The notes below the pieces were generated by a model, which did no database searches, was not told where the DNA came from, and saw only the letters and a program-made list of their open reading frames with translations. Of a stretch of 48,018 bases of DNA, positions 27,168 through 36,140 are shown piece by piece. Source of the DNA: Paraburkholderia mimosarum LMG 23256 = NBRC 106338 (lineage in GTDB: Bacteria > Pseudomonadota > Gammaproteobacteria > Burkholderiales > Burkholderiaceae); contig NZ_BBJJ01000055.1 in NCBI RefSeq assembly GCF_000739815.1, positions 1 through 48,018 of the forward strand, written 5' to 3'. Position 1 is the first letter of the stretch. Each line of letters opens with the position of its first letter. The position numbers were made by a program, and so were the translations under genes.

Positions 27168-29501
27168 TTACGCCTTCTCCACCAGCAGTTCACCGAACAG
27201 GCTGCCGAGTTGCGCGCCGGCCGGCGTCGCCGCCGACACGCGCACCACCGTCGGCGCAAGATTCGCATCGCGCGTTGCGGGCGCCGTGACCGACAGATCG
27301 CCCTGGCGCACGCGCACGGCTTCGCCTTCCTTCAGGCCGAGTTGATCGAAGTATGCCGCCGGCAGGCCGATGGCATTCGCCACGCGGGCCGCCATCGTGA
27401 GCTGCAGCGCTTCGCCGCGGCGCACGACTGGATCGGCGTGGTAGATCGGCACGTCGGCGATGCGCTCGAAGCGGCCTTCCGCGGCCTTCGCAAGGCTGCC
27501 GCGCGCCACCGCGGCGGCTACCTTGTTCGACAGGCGGCCTTCGAAGCTGCCGTCGTCGATGGCCTTGCGGCGCACTTCCTCGGCGGTGCCGTATTCGAAG
27601 CCCTTCGCGCCCAGCAGCGTGCCGAGCACGCGCAGGACCTTCCAGGCCGGACGCGTGTCGCCGAGCGGGCGCACGACGCCATTGAACGTCTGAACCGTGC
27701 CCTCGGCGTTGACGAAGGTGCCCGACGTTTCGGTGAACGGCGCGATCGGCAGCAGTACGTCGGCGTAGTCGAGGCCCGTTTTGTACGGCGAGAACACGGC
27801 GACCATTTCGGCCTGCGCGAGCGCGGCGCGCGCGGCGGCCGGGTTTGCGGTGTCGAATTCCGGCTCGACGTTGAAGAGCAGATAGCCCTTGCGCGGCTGC
27901 TCGAACGCTTCACGCGCATTGAGGCCGTCGCGCCCAGGCAGTGCGCCCGCGAGGTGCGCGCCGACGGTGTTGGCCGCCTCGGTGAGGAAGCCGAGCGTCG
28001 CGCCCGTCGTTTCGGCGATGAACTGCGCGGCTGCGTGCAGACGCGAGAATTCGGGATGCTGGACCGCGGCATTGCCGAGCAGCACGAAGCGGCGCTCGCC
28101 ATTCGCAAGCGATGCGGCGACCTTGTTCGCGGCGTCGTTTGCTTGTGCGCCGGCGAAGCCTTCCGGCAACGCGACGCCCTTCGCTTGCGCAACGGCCGCC
28201 GCGATCGAGCCCAGCTCGTCGAGCCATGCCGAAGGGGCGGCGACGATGCGCTGTGCGTTGGGGATCAGCGAACCGTCGGCGGTTGCATTGAGGAACGAGA
28301 CCTGGGCTCCGCCCTTCGCAGCCTGGCGAAGACGCGCGGCGAACAGCGCGTGATCGCGGCGCAGGAACGAGCCGATCACGAATGCCGAGTCCGCATACGA
28401 GAGTTCGGCGATCTTCGTGCCGAGCCACGGCGCGCCTTCGAGCGGCGCCGAGAAGTCGCTCTGGCGCAGGCGGAAGTCGACGTTCGGCGTGCCGATCGCA
28501 TCAGCGAACTGCTTCGCCAGATAGAGTTCTTCGGTCGTGCTATGCGGGCTTGCCAGCAATGCGAGCTGGTTTTCGCCATGCTCGTCGCAAATGCCCTTGA
28601 TGCCCTTCACGACGTATTCGAGCGCGGTCTGCCAGTCGGTCTCGATCCACTCGCCGCCCTGCTTGATCATCGGGCGCGTGAGTCGGTCTTCGCTGTTCAG
28701 GCCTTCGTACGAGAAGCGGTCCTTGTCCGAGATCCAGCATTCGTTGATGGCTTCGTTCTCGAACGGCAGCACGCGCATCACGCGATTGTTCTTCACCTGC
28801 ACGACGAGGTTCGCACCGGTCGAATCGTGGGGGCTCACCGACTTGCGGCGCGACAGCTCCCACGTGCGCGCCGAGAAGCGGAACGGCTTGCTCGTGAGCG
28901 CACCGACCGGGCACAGGTCGATCATGTTGCCCGAGAGTTCCGAGTCGACCGTCTTGCCGACGAACGAGGTGATTTCCGAGTGCTCGCCGCGGCCCAGCAT
29001 GCCGAGCTCCATCACGCCGGCGATTTCGTCGCCGAAGCGCACGCAGCGCGTGCAGTGGATGCAGCGCGACATCTCTTCCATCGAGATCAGCGGACCGACG
29101 TTCTTGTGGAACACCACGCGCTTTTCTTCGCTGTAGCGCGAGGCGGACTTGCCGTAACCGACGGCCAGATCCTGAAGCTGGCATTCGCCGCCCTGATCGC
29201 AGATCGGGCAGTCGAGCGGGTGGTTGATCAGCAGGAATTCCATCACGGCTTGCTGACCCTGCACGGCCTTGTCCGACATGGTGCGCACGACCATGCCTTG
29301 CGACACCGGCGTCGCGCACGCGGGCACGGCCTTCGGCATCTTCTCGACATCGACGAGACACATCCGGCAATTGGCCGCGATGGAGAGCTTCTTGTGATAG
29401 CAGAAGTGCGGGATGTACGTGTCGACCCGCTGCGCAGCCTGGATCACCATGCTGCCCTCGGGCACCTGCACCTTCTTGCCGTCTATTTCAAGTTCAACCA
29501 T
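27168..29501 (-). CDS. nuoG: NADH-quinone oxidoreductase subunit G
   Basis: The 777-residue iron-sulfur subunit G, which carries several clusters. The N-terminal 2Fe-2S ferredoxin domain has Cys34, 45, 48, 62 (cluster N1b). The next motifs (HPLDCPICDQGGECQLQD and CIHCTRCVRFGDEIAG) hold the N4 and N5 clusters, the latter with the His ligand. The C-terminal half is the molybdopterin-oxidoreductase-like domain without cofactor. The length is between the E. coli and mitochondrial forms. It lies 96 bases after nuoF ends and abuts nuoH. Confidence 0.96.
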   Translation of the reverse strand: MVELEIDGKKVQVPEGSMVIQAAQRVDTYIPHFCYHKKLSIAANCRMCLVDVEKMPKAVPACATPVSQGMVVRTMSDKAVQGQQAVMEFLLINHPLDCPICDQGGECQLQDLAVGYGKSASRYSEEKRVVFHKNVGPLISMEEMSRCIHCTRCVRFGDEIAGVMELGMLGRGEHSEITSFVGKTVDSELSGNMIDLCPVGALTSKPFRFSARTWELSRRKSVSPHDSTGANLVVQVKNNRVMRVLPFENEAINECWISDKDRFSYEGLNSEDRLTRPMIKQGGEWIETDWQTALEYVVKGIKGICDEHGENQLALLASPHSTTEELYLAKQFADAIGTPNVDFRLRQSDFSAPLEGAPWLGTKIAELSYADSAFVIGSFLRRDHALFAARLRQAAKGGAQVSFLNATADGSLIPNAQRIVAAPSAWLDELGSIAAAVAQAKGVALPEGFAGAQANDAANKVAASLANGERRFVLLGNAAVQHPEFSRLHAAAQFIAETTGATLGFLTEAANTVGAHLAGALPGRDGLNAREAFEQPRKGYLLFNVEPEFDTANPAAARAALAQAEMVAVFSPYKTGLDYADVLLPIAPFTETSGTFVNAEGTVQTFNGVVRPLGDTRPAWKVLRVLGTLLGAKGFEYGTAEEVRRKAIDDGSFEGRLSNKVAAAVARGSLAKAAEGRFERIADVPIYHADPVVRRGEALQLTMAARVANAIGLPAAYFDQLGLKEGEAVRVRQGDLSVTAPATRDANLAPTVVRVSAATPAGAQLGSLFGELLVEKA

Positions 29502-29597
29502 GATGGTTAATCGTCCCTAACCTGTTACCGCTCAATTTCACAGCGGCCTTCCCCGTCACATCGCCGTTGCGTCGTGCTGCGCGGTTCGCGCGCCTTC

Positions 29598-30926
29598 TCA
29601 GGCGGCCACCGTTTCCGAAGCTGCATGCGAGCCAGCGTGACCGCCGACGAGACAACGCTTGTTGTGCACGTGATATTCGAATTCGTCCCAGTAGTGCTTG
29701 AGCATGCCGCGCACCGGCATGGCCGCCGCGTCGCCGAGCGCGCAGATCGTGCGGCCCATGATGTTGCCGGCCACCGAGTTGAGCAGGTCCAGGTCTTCCT
29801 GGCGGCCCTCGCCGTGCTCGATGCGGTTCACCACGCGGTACAGCCAGCCCGTGCCTTCGCGGCAAGGCGTGCATTGACCGCACGACTCTTCGTAATAGAA
29901 GTACGAGAGGCGCAGCAGCGAGCGCACCATGCAGCGCGTTTCGTCCATGACGATGACGGCGCCCGAGCCCAGCATCGAGCCCTGCTTGGCGATGGAGTCA
30001 TAGTCCATGTCCGTCTGCATCATCAGGTCGCCCGGAATGACCGGCGCCGACGAACCGCCCGGAATCACGGCCTTGAGCTTCCTGCCGCCGCGCACGCCGC
30101 CGGCCAGCTCCATGAGCGTCGCGAAAGGGGTGCCGAGCGGAATCTCGTAGTTGCCCGGACGCTCCACATCGCCCGAGACCGAGAAGATCTTCGTGCCGCC
30201 GTTGTTCGGCTTGCCGAGTTCCATGTACGTCTGCGGACCGACGCTCAACAGGAACGGCACCGCCGCGAAGGTCTCGGTGTTGTTGATCGTGGTGGGCTTG
30301 CCATACACGCCGAAACTGGCCGGGAAAGGCGGCTTGAAGCGCGGCTGGCCCTTCTTGCCTTCGAGCGACTCGAGCAGCGCCGTTTCTTCGCCGCAGATGT
30401 ACGCGCCATAGCCATGGTGCGCGTGCAGCTGGAACGAGAAGTCCGTGCCGAGAATGTTCTCGCCGAGATAGCCCGCCTGGCGCGCTTCTTCCAGCGCGGC
30501 CTCGAAGCGGCGATAGACCTCGAAGATCTCGCCGTGGATGTAGTTGTAGCCAACGGTGATGCCCATCGCGTACGCGCCGATGGCCATGCCCTCGATCACG
30601 CTATGCGGGTTCCAGCGCAGGATGTCGCGATCCTTGAACGTGCCCGGCTCGCCCTCGTCCGAGTTGCAGACGAGATACTTCTGGCCCGGGAACTGACGCG
30701 GCATGAAGCTCCACTTCAGGCCGGTCGGAAAGCCCGCGCCGCCGCGGCCGCGCAGACCGCTCGCCTTCACGTCGGCGATCACCTGCTCGGGCGGAATCTT
30801 TTCTTCGAGGATGCGGCGCAGCTGCTTGTAGCCACCGCGCGCAACGTAATCTTCGAGATGCCAGTTCTCGCCGTTGAGGCCCGCGAGAATCAGCGGCTTG
30901 ATGTGACGGTCGTGCAACGAAGTCAT
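29598..30926 (-). CDS. nuoF: NADH-quinone oxidoreductase subunit F (NADH- and FMN-binding)
   Basis: The 442-residue NADH dehydrogenase subunit that oxidises NADH through FMN. The glycine-rich FMN/NADH loop lies at about 57-72 (GLRGRGGAGFPTGLKW). The 4Fe-4S cluster N3 uses Cys349, 352, 355 (CGQCTPC) plus a later Cys. Its start at 30926 overlaps the nuoE stop in an ATGA arrangement, which fixes it; an upstream in-frame start would fall inside nuoE. The length is normal. Confidence 0.96.
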   Translation of the reverse strand: MTSLHDRHIKPLILAGLNGENWHLEDYVARGGYKQLRRILEEKIPPEQVIADVKASGLRGRGGAGFPTGLKWSFMPRQFPGQKYLVCNSDEGEPGTFKDRDILRWNPHSVIEGMAIGAYAMGITVGYNYIHGEIFEVYRRFEAALEEARQAGYLGENILGTDFSFQLHAHHGYGAYICGEETALLESLEGKKGQPRFKPPFPASFGVYGKPTTINNTETFAAVPFLLSVGPQTYMELGKPNNGGTKIFSVSGDVERPGNYEIPLGTPFATLMELAGGVRGGRKLKAVIPGGSSAPVIPGDLMMQTDMDYDSIAKQGSMLGSGAVIVMDETRCMVRSLLRLSYFYYEESCGQCTPCREGTGWLYRVVNRIEHGEGRQEDLDLLNSVAGNIMGRTICALGDAAAMPVRGMLKHYWDEFEYHVHNKRCLVGGHAGSHAASETVAA

Positions 30927-31408
30927 TTCGAAAGCTCCTCGAGCAGCTGGTCGATCTTCGCGCGGCTCATGAAGCTGCACATGCGGTGATTGTTCACGAG
31001 CATCACCGGTGCGTCGCCGCACGCGCCCATGCACTCACCCTCTTTCAGGGTGAACTTGCCGTCGGGCGTGGTTTCGCCGAAGTCGATCCCGAGCTTCTGC
31101 TTCAGGTATTCGGCGGCGCTCTCCGAGCCGCCTTCCGGGCCGAGCTGGCACGGCAGATTCGTGCAGAGCGTGATCTTGTGCTTGCCGACCGGCTTCGTCT
31201 CGAACATCGTGTAGAACGTGGCGACTTCCTGCACGGCCACCGGCGGCATGCCGATGTAGTCGGCCACGAACTGCATGAGTTCGGGGGACAGCCAGCCATG
31301 CTCTTCCTGAGCAACGGCCAAAGCCGCCATTACGGCAGACTGTCGCTGATCGGCGGGGTACTTCGTCAACGCGCGATCGATTTCTTTCAGGCCTTCAGCT
31401 GAGATCAT
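30923..31408 (-). CDS. nuoE: NADH-quinone oxidoreductase subunit E
   Basis: The 161-residue thioredoxin-like subunit with the 2Fe-2S cluster N1a, bound by Cys82, 87, 126 and 130 (CTNLPC, CMGAC). The start at 31408 is preferred to one seven codons earlier, which has no better ribosome site. It overlaps nuoF by four bases. A 129-base gap containing a perfect 10-bp hairpin separates it from nuoD. Confidence 0.95.
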   Translation of the reverse strand: MISAEGLKEIDRALTKYPADQRQSAVMAALAVAQEEHGWLSPELMQFVADYIGMPPVAVQEVATFYTMFETKPVGKHKITLCTNLPCQLGPEGGSESAAEYLKQKLGIDFGETTPDGKFTLKEGECMGACGDAPVMLVNNHRMCSFMSRAKIDQLLEELSK

Positions 31409-31499
31409 TTTCAGACACGACTCTTTCAATTCCTACCGAACGAAAACCTGCCGCGCGCTCCTGCACAGTCGCTGCGACAGACGTGGCGTTCCATGCTGC

Positions 31500-31521
31500 G
31501 TGCGCCCGGGACCGGGCGCAC
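31500..31521 (-). other. Perfect palindromic hairpin in the nuoD-nuoE gap
   Basis: GTGCGCCCGG (31500-31509) pairs with CCGGGCGCAC (31512-31521); as RNA it forms an 8- to 10-bp stem starting 17 bases after the nuoD stop. There is no T tract. It may act on mRNA stability or partial termination inside the operon. Confidence 0.55.
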
Positions 31522-31537
31522 CTTACTGCGCGCAGCC

Positions 31538-32791
31538 CTAGCGGTCGATTTCACCGAACACGATGTCCTGCGTGCCGATGATCGTGACCGCGTCGGCAAT
31601 CATGTGACCGCGCGCCATTTCATCGAGCGCGGACAGGTGGGCATAACCCGGCGCACGGATCTTCAGACGATAAGGCTTGTTCGCGCCATCTGACACCAGG
31701 TAGATGCCGAATTCACCCTTCGGATGTTCGACGGCAGCGTACGCCTCGCCTTCCGGCACATGGAAGCCTTCCGTGAAGAGCTTGAAGTGGTGAATCAGCT
31801 CTTCCATGTTCGACTTCATGTTCACGCGGGAAGGCGGCGCAACCTTGTGATTGTCGATCATCACCGGGCCGGGATTCTTGCGCAGCCACTCAATGCACTG
31901 TTTCGCAATCCGCGTGGACTGGCGCATTTCCTCGACGCGCACGAGATAGCGGTCGTAGCAGTCGCCGTTCACGCCCACCGGGATGTCGAAATCCAGCTGA
32001 TCGTAGACTTCGTACGGCTGCTTCTTGCGCAGGTCCCATTCGATGCCCGAGCCGCGCAGCATCGCACCCGTGAGACCGAGCTGCATGGCGCGCTCGGGGC
32101 TCACCACGCCGATGCCGACCAGACGCTGCTTCCAGATGCGGTTGTCGGTGAGGAGCGTTTCGTACTCGTCGACGCAACCCGGGAAGCGCGTGAAGAAGTC
32201 GTCGATGAAGTCCAGCAGCGAGCCCTGGCGCGCCTCGTTCATGCGGGCGAGCGCCTTCTCGTTGTGGATCTTCGAAGCCTTGTATTGCGGCATCGCATCG
32301 GGCAGATCGCGGTACACGCCGCCCGGACGATAGTAAGCCGCGTGCATGCGCGCGCCCGACACCGCCTCATAGACGTCCATGAGGTCTTCGCGCTCGCGGA
32401 ACGCGTAGAGGAACACCGCCATCGCGCCGACGTCGAGCGCGTGCGAGCCGATCCACATCAGGTGGTTCAGCACGCGCGTGATTTCGTCGAACAGCACGCG
32501 GATGTACTTCGCACGAATCGGCACCTCGATGCCGAGCAGCTTTTCGATGGCGAGCACATAGCCGTGCTCGTTGACCATCATCGACACGTAGTCGAGACGG
32601 TCCATGTACGGCACCGACTGGATGAACGTCTTGCTCTCGGCGAGCTTTTCCGTCGCGCGATGGAGCAGGCCGATGTGCGGATCGGCGCGCTGGATCACTT
32701 CGCCGTCGAGCTCGAGCACGAGGCGCAGCACGCCGTGCGCTGCCGGGTGCTGCGGGCCGAAGTTGAGCGTGTAGTTCTTGATCTCTGACAT
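31538..32791 (-). CDS. nuoD: NADH-quinone oxidoreductase subunit D
   Basis: The 417-residue 49-kDa-type subunit which, with NuoB, forms the quinone-binding pocket. The family signature NFGPQHPAAHGVLRL at about 10-24 carries the conserved His that contacts the quinone head. The protein descends from the [NiFe]-hydrogenase large subunit but lacks the metal-binding cysteines. It is separate from NuoC, unlike the fused NuoCD of E. coli. It starts 9 bases after nuoC ends. Confidence 0.96.
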   Translation of the reverse strand: MSEIKNYTLNFGPQHPAAHGVLRLVLELDGEVIQRADPHIGLLHRATEKLAESKTFIQSVPYMDRLDYVSMMVNEHGYVLAIEKLLGIEVPIRAKYIRVLFDEITRVLNHLMWIGSHALDVGAMAVFLYAFREREDLMDVYEAVSGARMHAAYYRPGGVYRDLPDAMPQYKASKIHNEKALARMNEARQGSLLDFIDDFFTRFPGCVDEYETLLTDNRIWKQRLVGIGVVSPERAMQLGLTGAMLRGSGIEWDLRKKQPYEVYDQLDFDIPVGVNGDCYDRYLVRVEEMRQSTRIAKQCIEWLRKNPGPVMIDNHKVAPPSRVNMKSNMEELIHHFKLFTEGFHVPEGEAYAAVEHPKGEFGIYLVSDGANKPYRLKIRAPGYAHLSALDEMARGHMIADAVTIIGTQDIVFGEIDR

Positions 32792-32800
32792 GCGACCCTC

Positions 32801-33406
32801 TTAGTGTTTCCTCAGACCACCGTAGCGATCCTCGCGGATCACGCGCGGCGTGATCTCGCGCGGCTCGATCGTGACCGGCTGGTAGACCACGCGCTTCTGC
32901 TCCGGGTCGTAACGCATTTCGACGTAGCCGGAGACCGGGAAATCCTTGCGGAACGGGTGGCCGATGAAACCGTAGTCGGTCAGGATACGGCGCAGGTCGG
33001 GGTGGCCTTCGAAGACGATGCCATAGAGGTCGAACGCCTCGCGCTCGTACCAGTTGGCCGAATTCCAGATCTCGACGAGCGAGGGCACGATGGGCACCTC
33101 ATCGTCCGGCGCGAACACGCGCAGACGCAGACGCCAGTTGTTCGCGAGGGAGAGCAGGTGCGACACGGCGGCGAAGCGCGGACCTTCCCAGGCGCCATCG
33201 CCGAAGGTCTGGTAGTCGACGCCGCACAGGTCGATCAGTTGCTCGAAGCGCAGCGAGGGGTTGTCGCGCAGCTCCCTGGTCACGGCGAGGGAGTCTCCCG
33301 CCTTGACGACCAGCGTCAGTTCGCCGAGGGCTTCGGTGAGGCTGACGATGCGCGCGCCAAGGGCCGCTTCGAGGTTCGCTTTCAGGGTCTCGAGTTTGCT
33401 TGCCAT
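32801..33406 (-). CDS. nuoC: NADH-quinone oxidoreductase subunit C
   Basis: The 201-residue 30-kDa subunit, structural, without cofactors. The family signature is clear in WYEREAFDLYGIVFEGHPDLRRILTDYGFIGHPFRKDFP (about 116-154). It stabilises the NuoB/NuoD contact near the N2 cluster. The start at 33406 lies 21 bases after the nuoB stop. The length is normal for the unfused form. Confidence 0.95.
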   Translation of the reverse strand: MASKLETLKANLEAALGARIVSLTEALGELTLVVKAGDSLAVTRELRDNPSLRFEQLIDLCGVDYQTFGDGAWEGPRFAAVSHLLSLANNWRLRLRVFAPDDEVPIVPSLVEIWNSANWYEREAFDLYGIVFEGHPDLRRILTDYGFIGHPFRKDFPVSGYVEMRYDPEQKRVVYQPVTIEPREITPRVIREDRYGGLRKH

Positions 33407-33427
33407 ATTGTGGGGAGGCCGCGGCCT

Positions 33428-33907
33428 TTATTGACGGGCGATGGTGCTGGTGCGGCGAATCTTCGCCTGCAACTGGATCACCCCGTAGACCAGGGCTTCC
33501 GCTGTCGGCGGGCATCCCGGCACATAGACATCGACCGGCACGATGCGATCACAACCGCGCACGACCGAGTACGAATAGTGGTAATAGCCGCCGCCGTTGG
33601 CGCACGACCCCATCGAAATGACCCAGCGCGGCTCGGCCATCTGGTCGTAGACCTTGCGCAGGGCGGGCGCCATCTTGTTGCACAGCGTGCCGGCGACGAT
33701 CATGACGTCCGACTGACGCGGGCTCGGACGGAACACCACGCCGAAACGGTCGAGGTCATAGCGGGCCGCGCCCGCATGCATCATCTCGACCGCACAGCAT
33801 GCAAGTCCGAACGTCATCGGCCACAGGGAGCCGGTGCGCGTCCAGTTGATCAGTTTGTCGGCCGTGGTGGTGACAAACCCTTCCTTCAAGACCCCTTCGA
33901 TACTCAT
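33428..33907 (-). CDS. nuoB: NADH-quinone oxidoreductase subunit B
   Basis: The 159-residue subunit with the terminal 4Fe-4S cluster N2, the direct electron donor to quinone. The ligands are the adjacent pair Cys37-Cys38 (ACCAVEMM), Cys102 (GSCANGGG) and Cys132 (VPGCPP), all present. A 72-base gap separates it from nuoA. The length is as expected. Confidence 0.96.
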   Translation of the reverse strand: MSIEGVLKEGFVTTTADKLINWTRTGSLWPMTFGLACCAVEMMHAGAARYDLDRFGVVFRPSPRQSDVMIVAGTLCNKMAPALRKVYDQMAEPRWVISMGSCANGGGYYHYSYSVVRGCDRIVPVDVYVPGCPPTAEALVYGVIQLQAKIRRTSTIARQ

Positions 33908-33979
33908 GTGCTTTCCACTCCAGACGGACAGCCCGCAGTTTCCCCGCGGTGCCGCCCATGCTATCCGGCGATTAACCCA

Positions 33980-34339
33980 TTATTCCCAGTCGAGACCACC
34001 CTTCTTCCAGATGTAGGCAAAGCCCAGCAGGAATTCGAGCAGAAACAGCATCATCGACAGGAAACCGGGCCAGCCGATGTCGCGCAGGGCCACACCCCAC
34101 GGAAACAGGAATGCCGTTTCGAGATCGAAGATGATGAAAAGGATGGCGACCAGGTAGTAGCGTACGTCGAACTTCATGCGCGCGTCTTCGAACGCTTCGA
34201 AGCCGCACTCGTACGGCGAATTTTTTTCGCTGTCTGGCCGGTTGGGACCGAGGACCTTGCCGATTGTCACTAGCGCTATGCCCAGACCGACACCCACGAG
34301 GAGGAACAGAAGGACGGGGAAATAGGCAGCGAGGTTCAA
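33980..34339 (-). CDS. nuoA: NADH-quinone oxidoreductase subunit A (TTG start)
   Basis: The 119-residue membrane subunit A with three helices. Conserved loop and acidic residues are in place: Cys45 in YECGFE, and Asp72/Glu74 in FDLETAFLFPW. The start codon is TTG (minus strand, 34337-34339), preceded by AGAGGATAG; no ATG gives the known N-terminus MNLAAYFP. It is the first gene of the operon. The ~110 bases between it and the upstream terminator must hold the nuo promoter, but I see no clear -35/-10 pair. Confidence 0.93.
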   Translation of the reverse strand: MNLAAYFPVLLFLLVGVGLGIALVTIGKVLGPNRPDSEKNSPYECGFEAFEDARMKFDVRYYLVAILFIIFDLETAFLFPWGVALRDIGWPGFLSMMLFLLEFLLGFAYIWKKGGLDWE

Positions 34340-34452
34340 GGCTATCCTCTATATCGGTTGGTTCTGAGGTTCCGCTGGAACTTGCGTCGCCCCGCGGGAA
34401 TCACTTCACGTACTTCGCGCTGCGAACAGAAAACGAACACGACGTAAGAAGC

Positions 34453-34494
34453 AAAAATGCCAGCCGAAGCTGAAGCAAGCGGCTGGCATTTTTT
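34453..34494. terminator. Intrinsic terminator between tRNA-Leu and nuoA
   Basis: ATGCCAGCCG (34457-34466) pairs with CGGCTGGCAT (34480-34489) in a perfect 10-bp stem, with A and T runs on the two sides. On the minus strand it ends the secG-tRNA-Leu transcript 10 bases after the tRNA, so nuo starts its own transcript. Confidence 0.9.
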
Positions 34495-34503
34495 AGATAA
34501 CAT

Positions 34504-34588
34504 TGGTGCCGACGGCGAGACTCGAACTCGCACAGCTTTCGCCACTACCCCCTCAAGATAGCGTGTCTACCAATTTCACCACGTCGGC
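34504..34588 (-). tRNA. tRNA-Leu (anticodon GAG)
   Basis: An 85-nt class II tRNA including an encoded CCA (minus strand, 34506-34504). The acceptor stem GCCGACG pairs with CGTCGGC; the D-loop has the Leu pattern ending GGTAGACACGC; the anticodon loop CTTGAGG reads GAG; a long variable arm and a TTCGAGTC T-loop follow. It reads CUC/CUU codons. It lies 110 bases downstream of secG on the same strand and just upstream of a terminator, so it may be processed from the secG transcript. Confidence 0.95.
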
Positions 34589-34698
34589 ACTACATGCAAT
34601 CCGGGACAACAATTATTGCAACCCGCGAATCGCTTCAAGACTTAAATTCTAACTTGTTTCCGTTCTTTGTTCAACGCACAAAAACAGGTTTTTCCAAA

Positions 34699-35088
34699 TT
34701 ATTTCGGAACGTCGTTGCCGGGCTGCGAGGCTGCTGCCACCGGCGAAGCCGCTGCCGGAGCGGACGCGCCAGGTGCGGATGCAACCGGTGCCGAAGCGAC
34801 GATGGGGGCCGGAGCCGAAGCGCCAAGCACGCCCGCCGAAGGCTTCGCATGATACGACCCCAGGTACGTTAACGCAAGGGTCGAGCAGAAAAACACCGTT
34901 GCGAGAACCGCCGTGGTACGCGAGAGAAAATTCGCGGAACCGCTCGCGCCGAACAGGCTGCCCGACGCGCCGCTGCCGAACGCAGCACCCATGTCCGCGC
35001 CCTTGCCGTGCTGCAGCAGGACGAGGCCGATCACCCCGAGCGCCGACAGAAGCTGAACGACGATAATCAACGTTTTCAAATACAGCAT
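34699..35088 (-). CDS. secG: Preprotein translocase subunit SecG
   Basis: A 129-residue inner-membrane protein, the accessory SecYEG channel subunit that helps SecA-driven export. Two membrane segments (about 1-20 and 53-74) flank the conserved cytoplasmic stretch LLQHGKGADMGAAFGSGASGSLFG. The C-terminal ~50 residues are an Ala/Pro/Ser-rich tail, longer than in E. coli but common in Burkholderia. The ATG at 35088 is chosen because AGGTGAG precedes it; the in-frame GTG at 35097 overlaps that site. tpiA lies 100 bases upstream on the same strand. Confidence 0.92.
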   Translation of the reverse strand: MLYLKTLIIVVQLLSALGVIGLVLLQHGKGADMGAAFGSGASGSLFGASGSANFLSRTTAVLATVFFCSTLALTYLGSYHAKPSAGVLGASAPAPIVASAPVASAPGASAPAAASPVAAASQPGNDVPK

Positions 35089-35188
35089 CACACTCACCTG
35101 AGTCCTGGTTGAACGCCCGCCCCTGCTGGAGCAAACGCATTAGCAGCCCGCACGATGCGCCTTGTTACTTGCGCCCGTGCGCGAGCCT

Positions 35189-35983
35189 TTAGCCCGCGAC
35201 TCTGGCGCCCGCCGCAGCGGCCGCGCAGATCGCGAGGAAATCACCCTCTTTCAGCGACGCACCACCAATCAGGCCGCCATCGATATCGGCCTGACGGAAG
35301 AGCTCCGCCGCATTTTCCGGCTTCACGCTGCCGCCGTAGAGCAGCGGCACGTCCGCCACCTGCGCGCCCTTCGCAGCGAGGCGCGCGCGCAGGAACGCAT
35401 GCACCTGCTGAGCCTGCTCCGACGTTGCGCTCTTGCCCGTGCCGATCGCCCAGACCGGCTCGTAGGCAACGACGATGCACGCCGCCTCTTCGACCGACAG
35501 CGCCGCCAGCACCGCATCGAGCTGTGCGCCGACTACGCGCTCGGTCGCGCCCGATTCACGCTCTTCGAGCGTCTCGCCCACGCAGACGATCGGCGTGAGG
35601 CGCACCGCGAGCGCGCGCTGTGCCTTCTGCGCGACGACCTCGGAGCTTTCGCCATGGTAAGCGCGGCGCTCCGAGTGACCAACGATCGCAAAGCCCGCTT
35701 CGAAGTCGGCCACCATGCCTGCCGCGACTTCACCCGTATAGGCCCCCTGCTCGTGCGCGGAAACGTCCTGCGCGCCCCACACGACACGACTGCCGCCGAG
35801 CAGCGCCTGCGTCTGCGCGAGGTACGGAAACGGCACGCATACGCCAACGCGCACGTCCGCGGGCAGCGCCTGCACGCCGCGCGCGACGGCTTCGAGCAGT
35901 GCCGCATTGGCCGCGAGGCGGCCATGCATCTTCCAGTTACCGACTACGAGCTTCGATCGTTGTTTCGTTGGCTGTTTCGTCAT
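35189..35983 (-). CDS. tpiA: Triosephosphate isomerase
   Basis: A 264-residue TIM-barrel enzyme interconverting dihydroxyacetone phosphate and glyceraldehyde 3-phosphate in glycolysis and gluconeogenesis. Catalytic residues are present: Asn16 and Lys18 (VGNWKMHG), His103 (VGHSERR) and Glu175 (AYEPVWAIGTG, with loop 6 following). GGSVKP near residue ~220 binds phosphate. The ATG at 35983 is used; an in-frame start ten codons earlier has no support. A good promoter lies at 36022-36051. secG follows. Confidence 0.95.
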   Translation of the reverse strand: MTKQPTKQRSKLVVGNWKMHGRLAANAALLEAVARGVQALPADVRVGVCVPFPYLAQTQALLGGSRVVWGAQDVSAHEQGAYTGEVAAGMVADFEAGFAIVGHSERRAYHGESSEVVAQKAQRALAVRLTPIVCVGETLEERESGATERVVGAQLDAVLAALSVEEAACIVVAYEPVWAIGTGKSATSEQAQQVHAFLRARLAAKGAQVADVPLLYGGSVKPENAAELFRQADIDGGLIGGASLKEGDFLAICAAAAAGARVAG

Positions 35984-36021
35984 TGTTCCGGTTGCTGTTA
36001 AAAGCGGACGCAAAACACATA

Positions 36022-36051
36022 ATTTTACTGCGTGAAATCCAGACGGGTCAA
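36022..36051 (-). promoter_or_regulatory. tpiA promoter
   Basis: On the minus strand TTGACC (-35, 36046-36051), an 18-base spacer and TAAAAT (-10, 36022-36027). The transcript would start about 30 bases before the tpiA ATG. Confidence 0.75.
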
Positions 36052-36111
36052 ACCGCTGCGGTTCGATGCGCGAAAAATACCCGAAAAAAATCGAGACGAA
36101 TCAAGTAAGAG

Positions 36112-36138
36112 CCGGGCCGTACGCACGTGCCGGCCCGA
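36112..36138 (-). terminator. Possible terminator hairpin after the quinone oxidoreductase gene
   Basis: CGGGCCG (36113-36119) pairs with CGGCCCG (36131-36137), close to the stop codon at 36141. A T-rich stretch appears only ~25 bases later (36084-36090 on the other strand is an A run), so termination is plausible but not certain. Confidence 0.45.
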
Positions 36139-36140
36139 AG

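Noticed and set aside
27006..29510. An 834-codon plus-strand open frame antisense to nuoG, and similar long frames antisense to pnp, nuoL and nuoM
   Set aside because: These mirror the high-GC third codon positions of the real genes; their translations are rich in Arg, His, Glu and Ala without any recognisable domain, and the opposite-strand genes are certain.
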